From the NCBI GenBank assembly GCA_963970005.1, contig CAXAMN010029027.1:420323-484322 (forward strand): a stretch of DNA of 64,000 nucleotides, written 5' to 3'. The notes under the pieces were generated by a model. It did not search any database. It worked only from the letters and a program-made list of their open reading frames with translations, and was not told where the DNA came from. The translations under genes were made by a program, and so were the position numbers. The stretch comes from Durusdinium trenchii (Eukaryota > Sar > Dinophyceae > Suessiales > Symbiodiniaceae). This document shows positions 11,804-22,341 of the stretch, piece after piece (position 1 is the stretch's first letter; every line of letters starts with the position of its first letter).

Positions 11804-14800
11804 ATGGCAGCGATGACGTCTTCCACCTCGACTGAAGGTGGGCTCCGTTTCTTCTCGGGGGATTCCGAGGATGGCCGTGAGTACAAACGCTGGAAGCAAT
11901 GGGTGAAGAACAAACTGCTGACGCTTGACAAGTTGGCGGAGGGCTCCAGAGGGGCCTACATATACACCCTTCTCTCTGGCAAGGCCCTGGAGGCCGTGGA
12001 ACACTTAGATCCCGAAAGCTATCAGAAGAAGGGCGGCGATGATGCCCTATAGGCCATTTTAGACAAGCGATTCCCTCAGCAGGAGACAGTGGATGAGTTG
12101 GGGGAGATCCTGAACGAGATCTTTGGACTTCGCTCACATGAAGGCGAGTCCATGAGACAATGGACCGCCAGGGCATCCGAGCTGATGGACAAATGTCACC
12201 GCAAGACTGGAGTCTCATTCCCGGATGAGGCCAGGGGATGGCTGCTACTCCATCGAGCTGCTTTGACGGAAGAGCAAAAGGCGGTGGTGATCGCCAGGGC
12301 TCGAGGTGATTTGAAGCGGGAATCCATCGCCTCCGCACTTCGATCCTGCTACCCAGAGCTGGTCATGACTCGCAAGCGTGCGGGAGTGGCAATGGCCGAG
12401 GAAAAGGATGGGGGCGATGACACTGCTGAGATATGGGATGATGGTTTTTCCGACGTTGAGCAGTTGTTGGAAGACCACCATGCTGGTGTCGAGGCGGGAC
12501 CCGACACCGAGACCTTCCAGGAGTCCGAAGTCGCTGAGGTTTTGGCCGCCACCTGGAAAGAGAAGAGGCACGAGTTGAACCGCCTTCAGAAAACTCGTCA
12601 GTTTCAGAAGGCACGAGATGTCAAACGAAGCTTTCGGGTGGAGATTGAGGAGATGAAGAGGAACTCCACTTGCAATCGTTGCGGCCGCAAAGGCCATTGG
12701 GCACGAGAATGCCGATCAAAAGAGACGACCAAAGGAGCTGGCAAGTCAAGGACTTCTGGATCTAGCGCTGCATCCGGTGCAGCGGTGGTGCAAGAACTGG
12801 ATTTTGTGGCCTCAGTGATGGCTACGCCTACGCTGCTGGAGCAAGTTCGCAAGCATGTGAATGAGAAGAGTCAGCCCGATGCTCCAGCCACCACAGAGGA
12901 GATCCTGCTTGTGTCGTCCCCAGGCTATGGTGTCCTGGACTCCGGCTGTGGTCGGACCATTGTTGGGCAGACCACCCTCCGTGCCTTTGAGAAGATTTGG
13001 AAGCAGAAGGGATGGGCAATTCCAAAGCCCATCGATGAAGTGCATCAATTCAAGTTCGGAAATGGTGAAGTGGAGACATCCTTGGTCTCCATTCAGATGC
13101 CTGTCGTCTTAGCTCATCGCCGAGGTGTGATTCGTGCTGCAGTGATCAAGGGTGATGCTCCATTGTTGTTGAGCCGCACAGCACTCAAAACATTGGGTGC
13201 GACTCTGGACTTCGCACATGACAGCCTCCAGGTGTTTGGAAAGACAATTCCCCTCCAAACCAACAGTGCTGGACAGTATGTAGTGCAATTGACTGGGGAA
13301 GATTCCTTGTGTTCACCCGCAGCCGCTTTTACAGAAGTGATGGCATCTGTGGAGGCCTCTCCAGGTCCCACGGCATCTCATGAGCATGTTGGTGAGCCGC
13401 AGCTTGAGCCGGGGATGCCTGCGGCAAATGCCCCCGGGTTGACCTCGCCGTCAGCACCTGACACGGCGATTTGGGAGCAGGAGGACTGTGATGTCGCCAC
13501 CACCCCATGGTTGTCTCGCCAAGGGCCAGCATGGAAGCATGTGTTTCGTAGGCGGGTAACCGACATCCAGACCTCGAAAGTCATCGATGATACCCGGATA
13601 GATCCAGGGACCCTTCAACACAAGACGATGGTAAAGTTCTTTGAACGTATGCCGCATGTGAAAACTGAGTTTTTCTTTGTCGGACAACCAATTGAAGGTG
13701 TCACGATGGAAGAGTGGCAACCGTCTCATCACCAATGTCGACAGTTGCATCGGCAGGCTCAGGCATGCCTCGCAGTTCAAGAGGGTAGGAAAATCAAACG
13801 ATGTTTAGTCATGGAGGTGTTTTCACCCCCTCGGTTCACGACAGCCGCCGAAGCAGCAGGTTTTCGTGCCAAGTCATACGACCTAATAAACGGTTATGAT
13901 TTCCGCCTCAGTCGTCACAGGAGCGCCGTTGAGCAAGAGCTCATGACGGAGAAGCCATGTCTTCTGGTGTTGTGCCCGCCGTGCACCGACGAAGGCGGGT
14001 GGATGCACTTGAATAGCACGAAATGGACCCGTCTGGAGTACCTCCAACGAATGGCACAGAGTCGTAGTTATATTAGATGGTGCTGTAAGCTTTTCAAGCT
14101 ACAAGTGTCTCTCGGAGGTCGAGCAATGTTTGAACATCCGACGGGGTCTAGATTGTGGACATATCCTGAAGTTCAAGCCCTGTGTCGTCGGTTCACAACA
14201 GTCAAATTGCACATGTGCAGGTATGGGCTTCGCTTGCCTGAGAGTCATAAATTCATCCGCAAGAGCACCCGGTTGCTAGTGACTCATGAAGACATGTCGA
14301 CCTTAGGTTTGTTATGCCCTGGAACCGGTGATCATGCTTCACATGACATAGTGGCAGGCAGTGCCCCAGGGGTTTCAAGTGTCAGTGAATATGCTGGACG
14401 ATACCCACAGCAGTTTGTGCAAGCAGTGCTTCAAACCGTAGAGGCTTTTCGCATGAGCAGTCATGACTCGAGTCCCATGCAACCATCGGCGGAACCTGCA
14501 GTGTGCATTCTCGAAGATGCGATTCCTGAAGAGAGCTGGTCAGAGGTCTTGGCTGTCAATGCCCTGAGTCAACGAACCGATGCAGAGCTCATTCCGGTTT
14601 TGGTCAAATTGCACAGGAACCTGGGCCACCCACCAAATTGTGACTTGGTCCGGATTTTGCGTCACGGAAATGCCAGTGAACAAGCTCTCAAGTTAGCCCG
14701 TGAACTATCCTGTGATTTTTGTAAAAGCCAAGCCAAGCCAAAGAGTCCTCTTCCTGCACAGCCGAATAGGGTAACTGAGTTTAATCACCAACCGTTACGA

Positions 14801-14851
14801 TCCCCAGCTGTACAAGGGAGAGCTGTTCCTACATACGACAACTGCTTATAG
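11804..14851 (+). CDS. Copia-1 gag-pol, 5' part (gag, protease, methyltransferase-like, integrase zinc finger), interrupted
   Basis: The likely gag start is ATG 11804 (MAAMTSST). A single in-frame TAG at 12050-12052 splits the frame, and the same frame then runs from 12053 to 14851. Counting from ATG 12089, the zinc knuckle (CX2CX4HX4C) is at residues 195-208. The protease active site D-S-G has Asp at 284. A methyltransferase-like region covers about 570-740: MEVFSPP at 575, CPPC at 629-632, EHP at 682 and MCRYG near 710. The integrase HHCC zinc finger starts with HRNLGH at 842 and ends CDFC near 875. Codon 901 (CAA, 14789-14791) is the last retrotransposon codon; the 20 codons after it come from the inserted transposon and end at a stop. 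The rest of pol resumes at 28365 in the matching frame. The gene is broken but little decayed. Confidence 0.9.
12050..12052 (+). other. In-frame amber stop in Copia-1 gag
   Basis: The reading GAT GCC CTA TAG GCC ATT TTA keeps frame and protein character on both sides. It could be a point mutation or, less likely, a programmed read-through site. Copia-2 has no stop in its gag. Confidence 0.9.
14792..14827 (+). repeat. DNA transposon left terminal inverted repeat
   Basis: The outer 17 bases match the right end at 12 positions. The next 19 (TGTACAAGGGAGAGCTGTT) match at 18. Confidence 0.85.
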
Positions 14852-14853
14852 AA

Positions 14854-15052
14854 CAGCTGTCGTTAGTCAACACAGCTCTCGGTTGATCAACAATGCATCA
14901 TATTGTGTCTATATAAAATGACAATTGTCCATTCCAAACGACAATTTCCAGCTGTCGTTACAAACGACAATTGCCAAAATTGTTAATAACAACAATTGTC
15001 CATTCCAAACGACAATTTCCAGCTGTCGTTACAAACGACAATTGCCAAATTG
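14854..15052. repeat. Subterminal repeats at transposon left end
   Basis: CAGCTGTCGTT occurs at 14854, 14949 and 15020. A 71-bp unit containing ACAATTGTCCATTCC and AACGACAATTTCC is tandemly repeated from 14921. The pieces are rich in short palindromes (CAATTG, CAGCTG). The same CAGCTGTCGTT lies at 28311 near the right end. Such subterminal motifs are commonly transposase binding sites in other families; that role is inferred. Confidence 0.8.
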
Positions 15053-15573
15053 AAGTTTTTCAACTCTAGCCAAAACAGTATTGGCACAGCGCTTGGCCTG
15101 GCAAGCTTCTGCTCAACAAACCTAGCTCCACTACCATAGTCACCATGGCCTGCACAAGGGCCACGCTACTTCCCCTCTGCGTGCAGCAAAGAACACTGAT
15201 AGATGCTTTGGTTTGCTGCTGCCAGGCGCTAAAGAGTAGCAGCGCCTGCTGTGTGCCTTTGTAAGTCTTGAGCCGTTGAAAAAAGAAGTGGTGGGGATAA
15301 CTCGTTGTCATTGGGTTTTGTGTAGGCATGTTTTCGGTTTGGTGCCCGGGTTGCCTCTAGAGGGTTGCCTGTAAAGGCGCATGGTGTTTGCACTGTGTTT
15401 GCCACACACGCACATATTCTCCACATATGCAAAGCAGAAAACTAGGTGACTAGATATACATGTTATATATATATATCTATGGTAAAAGGTGGATACACGC
15501 ACCGCCGCTCGCTGGCCACGACCGTTGATGAGCTGGAGTTCACACCTTTTCGCCTGGAACCCCAGATGGGCGA
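15053..15573. other. Transposon left-end non-coding region
   Basis: This is the region 3' of the transposase gene. It contains a (TA)n tract at about 15463-15476 and no convincing gene. Confidence 0.5.
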
Positions 15574-15904
15574 TCACTTCGAAGCCGCTCTCGCTTTTTC
15601 AAAGCGTAGGGACAAATGAAGAAAGTATCGCTGCCAAAACCTTTTTTTTAGAAGGCTGCCACTGTGACATTTGACTGCGATACGCTTGATGTACCCCAAA
15701 AAACTTTCGTCGTAAAAGCATGCCGCGACCATGCGCGGGTTCAATCTGTTTCTCAACACATGTTGAGAAATGTGCTGCAAGTAATGGGTTTTTGGTCTCA
15801 GCCGGAAAAGGCGAAACCCTTCAGTTTGGCATCGGTGAGCCAGGTGTTGCCAACACTGCAAGTGCTTGGTGAAGTGGTCGTGCACTGCCTGCGCCATGCG
15901 GTTG
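15574..15904 (-). CDS. Gene A last exon: transposase C-terminal block
   Basis: The exon follows an acceptor ACGAAG and restores a Ser codon split across the intron after 16209. It reads AQAVHDHFTKHLQCWQHLA, RLRPKTHYLQHISQH, RLNPRMVAACFYDESFLGYI and KRFWQRYFLHLSLRFEKARA, then stops. The Glu in DESFLG is the candidate third catalytic acid. Confidence 0.7.
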
Positions 15905-18900
15905 CTTCGTGAACCCCTCCCCCGCGCGCACACACAAACACACAGAACTTGCATGCAAGGAGACTTGAAAAAGAAAAAAGCAAAAAAAGGTTTGAACACG
16001 CTCAAACCTGCGCGTCTTGCTCTGGCAAAATGTAGCTATTGTGGTCCAGAACGTGCAACGCTTGGTGCAGTGACCACAGGCAAACAGCAATCAAAGCAGC
16101 GTCGGTGTCCTGCGTTTAGACTTTCAGATTTTCATAATTAAGCACCACTGGTGGGGTGGAAACACATATCCTGTAATTAATACAGTGTCAGCTATATAAC
16201 CTTTTCACCTGGCCTCAGCGTGTGCAACTGAAATCTCTTGGGCATATGTCGCAAAGAAGGAAATCACCGTTTTCATAGCAGCAGCCTTGAAGACGCTTCC
16301 AAGCTCAGGGTAATCGGTGCTGTCCAAACCTGTGTTTGAAGGAGTGAATGTTTTGCAAGGGCCTTGTAGACCAGTCTGCTTGGAATACGCTTTCTGCTTC
16401 ATTGAAACATTGGAGAGCCGTTCTGCAACGTTTCTGCCCTCTAGATACTGCTTCTTATTCCAGAAGCCGAGACAACTTGCAATCACTTCCTTGGCCGTTC
16501 CAAGGAAAATAACGTGCATCGGGTCGAAAAAGACAGATTTCACATGGAAACCTGGCATCGGTTCCCAAACACTCACATGTGCACCTGTCGACCGAAGATA
16601 ATCTTCGTGCGAAAACCCTGTGAGCAAATGAGGCGCTGTTGGGTAGAAATCTTTGAATGTACAATCACCGCTTTTCGTGGCGCAGCAAATCTCGCAGATT
16701 GAGAAATGCAAGTAGGACTTAGTGAACTGATGTGCCTCCTTTCTGGCTTTGCAGTCTGACTTAAATCCAAAATAGGCGAACCTGAATCCATTGGCCACTT
16801 GTTTCCCACACAAGGTGGCGCGATGTCCAGTCAAAGGCTCTTCAAAAGCACCTAGCCTTGGAAATACGCCAGTCAAGGCATGCCGCATTGACCAGATCAC
16901 GATTTCAGCAACAGCTTTATGCGCTGCTGTCTTGACCTGAAAAGATGATGGCGCTGCAAAAAACATCCAAACACTCGCAGAATCAGAACACAGGGCCTCA
17001 CTCCTGTAGCTCAGGCCCAAACAGTCGGGCACGACATCATGTCATGTCGAATGATGCACACCGGGAACTTGCAATCCCACACCTTTCAGGGGCAAACCTG
17101 TCCAACTACATGAACAAGAGAAAAACAGAGACACGCGACTGACATGTTGGGGATACATACGTTGCAGCCTCACCGGAAGCCAGAACGGATCCGAGCGACC
17201 ATACCATGAACTCGGAATTCGAATAGAATTCTGCACCATCAATGTGCAAGGATATTGGAATTAATCCTTGGTCTCACAAGGAAAACGGTGCCTACCATGT
17301 TACAACCTTTGATTGAACCAATTCTGCCATGACTCGTTCCCTGCAAACTCCAGCCAAATATTTGGCTGGGTGACACCTCCATTCTTCTTGTTGAAAGCAG
17401 TGCTCCCAAAATCTGGCTATGTCATTTGCAGACCGGCCACCAGTCATTGAAAGCTGGAACTGCACAGAGCGAGACAAAAAATACTTGCAAGACTGTTCAT
17501 CTCAAAAAAGATGGTAGACACCACCCCACCTGAAACTTGCCCGCTTCATAAATGGTATGAAAGAGCTCGTGGGGGAGCACAAATGGGATTGTCGTCTTCT
17601 CCAAGTGGGTTTTGTTTGGCGCCTCCAGTGGGCACACATATCAATCGCTCACTCCAATGTTAAGAACACAAATGTTTCAGGCCTTCTCTCACTCCAGAGT
17701 TCAAAAAAAGAAATGCTTCGGGCCTGCAACTCCAACTCCACATCATACGTCTCCAAGCCAAATTGGTACAGGTTCCGGACCCAACGGTGCATGTCCCTTT
17801 CTGAGTTTGAGGCGTTGTTGCCCCAAGAGCCTAAACTAGCCAAGGCCGCTACAGCTTGAGGCACAGACTTGCCCATGTCTGCAACGTTGGCCCGTGACAG
17901 CTCTGCCACGGCAGCTATTGAAGACCTCCCTGATCCAACCATGCCTTGCATCAGGCGAGGAAAATGGAACTTGGTTCTTTCCATTCAAATTGAACACCTT
18001 GACGCTGATCCACTCATACACAAAGATTAAACAGGTGCAGGTTGAGGCTCTCAAATATGAATCAGCCGTTTGACTGAAAGGTAAACTTTCATATCTTTGC
18101 TGACGATTCCTGGGAAACTCTTACGACTCACAACCGCCTGCGCACTCACGCACATAATGTGCACACGCACACCCAGAGACACTCCTTGATGTAGGTATTC
18201 TAGATCCTCGCGACTGCACACCTGCGCAGTGATTTGGGAATATGCCAACTGGCATCAAAGAAAGACCGGCTGTGTGGTTCTATGAGACTGCATACGAAAG
18301 GACACTCGCAAAAGATGTCACGTGTGAGATTGTTGAAGTATTGCGAAATGGAAAACCTTTTTACAGCTTTTTACAATTTCTTTGCAAAACCTTGGTCTGA
18401 AGTCTTTAGCATGTCGAATTGATGGCAAATTCCTGTTTGATACACAGCTGTTCAAAAGAAGAGACTGACGTAAGCAAATCGGTCCGCGTTTCGTTTTTTC
18501 ACAGTTGTGCGTTCGCACTCTTGTTTGAAGAGCCCCCATGGACTTGAGAGGGACTTGAGAGACAGGCTGAACAGGCTATAGTTAAAATAAACCAGGCTCT
18601 ATGCCTCGCAGGTAGCATCGCTCCCTGGACCCTTTTCGGAATCCTTTGGATGCTTTGCGTGACTGTTCCTGGATCTACCCCTAAGACCCCTAAGACAAGA
18701 CGTTCGCTCTTCAATCCTCAGCCTTTTCTTCCTTCTTGCCTTTCTTTGTCTTTGATGACTTCTTTTCTCGCATTCCGCTCTGGAGTCCCTTCGCCGCTGC
18801 CTGCCACAGATAGCATGGTAAGGGCTTGTCGTTTGTCGTTTGTCTAGTCGAGACTTGTAAAGTAAGACTGGGATTGAAACAACTGAATGGGAGGCAGCGA

Positions 18901-21412
18901 CAAGAGGGATTGTATTGAACTTGCAAAGCTTTCCCAGTGCACTATATAGTATAGAAGGGATGTGTGGAAATACTTGGAAGTGTTGAACCGAGACAGTGAA
19001 CCTGGCCTCAGCTTGTTTGTACCATGCCAGTTGCGAATCCGCTGTGCTCATAAGACTCTTGTACTTCTTCGCTTCATCAACCCCCGAAGAAATGAGAGTA
19101 GACATCTCCCCATAGATCTTTTCCATTGCGTCCGAGAATTTGAGGAGCCCGGCAACCAGCTCCCCTGCGTAGTTCAACTGCTTCAGCGAAATAGCATATT
19201 TCCTCGCGTCCGCTGAGGCTTTCAAAATCTCTCCCCTTTTCTCATTTGCTTCTTCTTTTGGAGTCTTTGGTTTCATCTCTTCTGCCTTTTCTTCTTCACC
19301 ATTCTTCCCTTTGCTTTTCCTCTTTGGCTTCAAGGTTGCTTGTTGGCTCAGAGCCCCGTGCACAGCCGTTTCACCCTTCTCAGAAACATTGGAAAGACCA
19401 GGGCATGCCCCTGGTGCAAGTGGGCCCCCTTCACCTGTGAGCACACTCATCATTTGTGGATCAGGATGTTTGTCCCTCACATTGAATCCAAAGGACTCCT
19501 GACATTTTGTCTCCTTTGACACTTCGCCTCCCTGTTGCACGTACCACCAGATCTCCTGGGCCGATGAGATAGCAACAGTGGAAGTCAAACCTCAAACCCA
19601 AAACACCCTTTGAACCAGGGGAAACTTTAAAGAGGGAAAAGGTTAAGAACCATAAACTTGGAAGAAGGTTCATCTTCATCCTTCTCAAAGTCTTCATCGT
19701 ACTCGTACATCTCTTTGGAGCGAAGCCGGTCAACCAACTCTTTGGCTTTCCTTGTTGTGTTGCAGCACGGAAACCAGGAAGTGGGGTGGGAGGCCATAAC
19801 AAAACAAACCAACCAGAACAAACAAAAAGTCTAGACTCAAATAATGACAGAGGTTCTTCTCACCATACTGTGCGACGATATCGCGAAACTTCATTCCCTT
19901 CCGCGACCTCTTGTTCTTTCTCGACTCTGTCACCCGACGCTCAATGTTGAGCTCCACCTTCTTCCACTCTCCACCACATTTGAGCCATTCACGGAACAGG
20001 TCAAGCTTGTGGTCCAAAAAGTTGGAAGCCAGCGCCGCTGGAAACACTTTTCTGTTCAGGCACTGGCGGTGGAACTGGTTCCATTCATTCTTGTGTGTAA
20101 CGCTGTTGGCGTTAGCCAGATCCATGCTTTTCTTCTCTGCATCTTTGGCGACAGCAACGATGGCTGTGCATTTTGACCCATCTTTTCTTTCATCTTCGCT
20201 ATCATCATCCTCACCTGACGAGCTCTCATCAGAAGAAGTTGAGCTGTCTTCTTCCGTTTCAGCATCCTCATCACCACCAATTCCTTCTTCCATTTCCTCT
20301 TCTTTTTGGTTATCTTCCTCCTCCTCTTTCTCCTCCTTGTCTTCATCTTCTTCGTCGCAGTCCTCCGCCTCACTTCCTTCGCCCTTCTCTTCATCATCCT
20401 CCTCCGATTCCTCCTCCTCCTCTTCCTCCTCCTCTCCATCTTCTTCCTCATTCATGCTGTCGTCTCCATCCGCTGCCCCTTCATCCTCATCATCTTCAGT
20501 CTTTTGATTTGTTTCTGCGCAAAGTTGCTTCATATGGCTTTCTAACACCTCTTCAAGCTCTAGGCTTGAAAGGCCAGCCAAATAATCCTCAAGCGACACC
20601 CCCTTTTTCTGTGCATTTTTCTTTGCCTCCTCAAAGTCGGCCAAATCCTGAAAGACACTTGCGCTAGGTGGTTCGCTGGCGGTGGCACTCACTTGAGAGT
20701 CAGCCAGAGCCTTGTTCCCACGCACTGGTGTGTATGGGGCTGTAGTGGCTGGGCTGGTGGCGTCGCTCTTCTGGTCTTTCTGTTTTTTGGCTTTCTTCTT
20801 CTTGCCATCCTCTTCTTGCTTTTCTCTTCTCTTGTGCTTCACCTCCTCATCCTCCTGCTTGCTCTTCTTTCCTTTCTCTTTCTGCTTCTCAGCTTTCTTT
20901 GACGTCTCCTGCTCACGAGCCCCTTTCTGTGGCTTCTCATTCTTCTCCTTTGCCTGACTTTTTTCCTTTCTCTCTGCCTGCTTCTCTTGCTTCCTCTCCT
21001 TTCCTTTCTTTTCTTTCTTCTCATCGGCCTTCTTCTTTGCTACCTCCTTCTTTTCCTTGGCCTTCTCTGTCTTCTCCTTTGCCGGACCCTTTCCATCTGC
21101 TGTCCCCTTTGCGTCACACTTCTCCTTCTTCTCTTTCTCCTTCTTTGTCTTCTCTTCGCCGTCTTTTGCATCCTTCACCTTCTTCTCAGTCTTCTTCTGT
21201 GCCTTTTGCTTCTTGCCATGCTCCTTCTGCTTCGCTGGTGGCCTCTCTTCCTTTGCGTTCTTCTTCTCAGACTTCTTCTGAGGCTGAGGCTTTTCTTTTG
21301 ACTCTTTTGGCTTTCTGAGTGGGTTCTTCAGCGCGGACTTCCGCACTGGCACAGTATCATCAGCTTTACCCCCCTTCCCGCGTATGCGACAGCTAGGGGC
21401 ACCTTTTGCCAT
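15574..21412 (-). CDS. Gene A: multi-exon DDE-type transposase
   Basis: This gene starts at ATG 21412 (MAKGAPSC) and ends at 15574. Exons read by eye: 21412-19864, about 19745-19655, 19555-19002, about 18800-18715, about 17977-17724, about 17645-17530, 17459-17307, 17266-17168, about 17090-17055, 16936-16209 and 15904-15574. Junction reading frames fit at 19864/19745, 17168 onward and 16209/15904. Candidate catalytic acids are D in LHIDGAEFYSNSEFMVWS (17266-17168), D in FFDPMHVIFLGTAKE (16936-16209) and E in FYDESFLGYIKRIA (15904-15574). Upstream blocks include GRSSIAAVAELS, ERDMHRWVRNLYQF and IPFVLPHELFHTIYEAGKF. The N-terminal 500 residues are extremely Lys- and Glu-rich. Donors include GT, GC (17724, 17168) and possibly GA, as expected in dinoflagellates. 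It probably mobilises the element; no frameshift was noticed. Confidence 0.7.
16209..16936 (-). CDS. Gene A exon with central transposase block
   Basis: The exon is bounded by acceptor TTTTCAG and donor AG/GTGAAA. It reads KTAAHKAVAEIVIWSMRHAL, GVFPRLGAFEEPLTGHRATL, two paired cysteines (ICEICC), TGFSHEDYLRS, PMPGFHVKSVFFDPMHVIFL and GTAKEVIASCLGF. The Asp in DPMH is the candidate second catalytic acid. Confidence 0.75.
19864..21412 (-). CDS. Gene A first exon: charged low-complexity N-terminus
   Basis: About 516 codons. Residues 1-230 or so are Lys/Glu-rich with many KEKKEK-type runs and should be a highly basic, disordered or coiled segment. A Glu/Asp-only stretch (runs of up to 10 Glu) follows. 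The last 90 residues look folded: NEWNQFHRQCLNRKVFPAAL, LDLFREWLKCGGEWKKVEL and RKGMKFRDIVAQY. The exon ends CAGTATG before a GTGAG donor. The Ser/Leu-rich open frames opposite it on the plus strand are shadows. Confidence 0.7.
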
Positions 21413-22341
21413 GCTCAACACTATTGGTTGGAGCCCAAAAAATATCTCAATTGAACCAAAGATGAAGCGTTGAAGTGCAATGCGCGTTCCTGATACGGTG
21501 GATCAATGTTTTTGAGGGTTCTCCCAGACTCGGCTGTTCTCTCCAAATCACGGCTTTTTCTCTCCGGGACTCGGCTGACCTATGACATCTTTTTTTGAAA
21601 AAATATTGTTGAAAATTTGGGGGACCTTGAAATGTTTCATTTTTAATCTGGGTGCACTCAGCCAGATTCCATGATGCTTGGCCCAAGTCGGACGGTGTGA
21701 GGCTGGAGCGCACCTCCAGTCTTCAGCCTCTTCAGGACAAGCCTCCCGAATGGGGCTGGGATTGTGTAGTGAAGGGCTGGTTGGGAGGATTGCAGGGCAC
21801 AACCGGTGATAGAGGTGCACCATTTTGCAAGCTCACCCCAAGAACAGTAATTTGTCTATTGGAATTATGGGGCGTGAATCAGTGCGAAGTCTTCTTCACA
21901 CAGCACGCTCCAATGCAGCATGAAGTGCATTCATTGAATGTGAAAAGTGTTTTGCACACACACACTCAAGGCATCCCTCATGTTTTACATGAGAAACTCC
22001 AAGACTGGCTCTAGATTGGCCCACTTAATCCAGCTGGCACTCGCTCGGTAGTTCAAGCTCCGATCTGATCGCTTGAGATTGTGCTTGATTGCTTTCTTGG
22101 CCTCCTGCTGTGTTCTCACCTGAAGTTTGGTTCGCAACTTGCTCAAAGCCCTGCCAAACCTCAGGACACGTGGCTTACGGTCCGGTTTCCCAGCAGAGCT
22201 GGAGAGTGGGGCGCCGAACGAGACGGTGTAAAAGGATTTGGTTCATGCCAAAAACCTACTTGCTAGCATTCTCTAGACATGCAATATAGATTTGGGTGTG
22301 GCAAGTGGGTTTCTGGCATTGAAAAGACTGATGAAGCCAGG
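21413..22341. other. Spacer between transposon genes A and B
   Basis: No coding frame stands out. It should contain the 3' end of gene B and the leader of gene A, which are transcribed in the same direction. Confidence 0.45.

Noticed and set aside
19911..21318. Plus-strand Ser-, Leu- and Phe-rich frames
   Set aside because: They are the antisense of the Lys/Glu-rich first exon of gene A, whose folded end and splice site support the minus strand.
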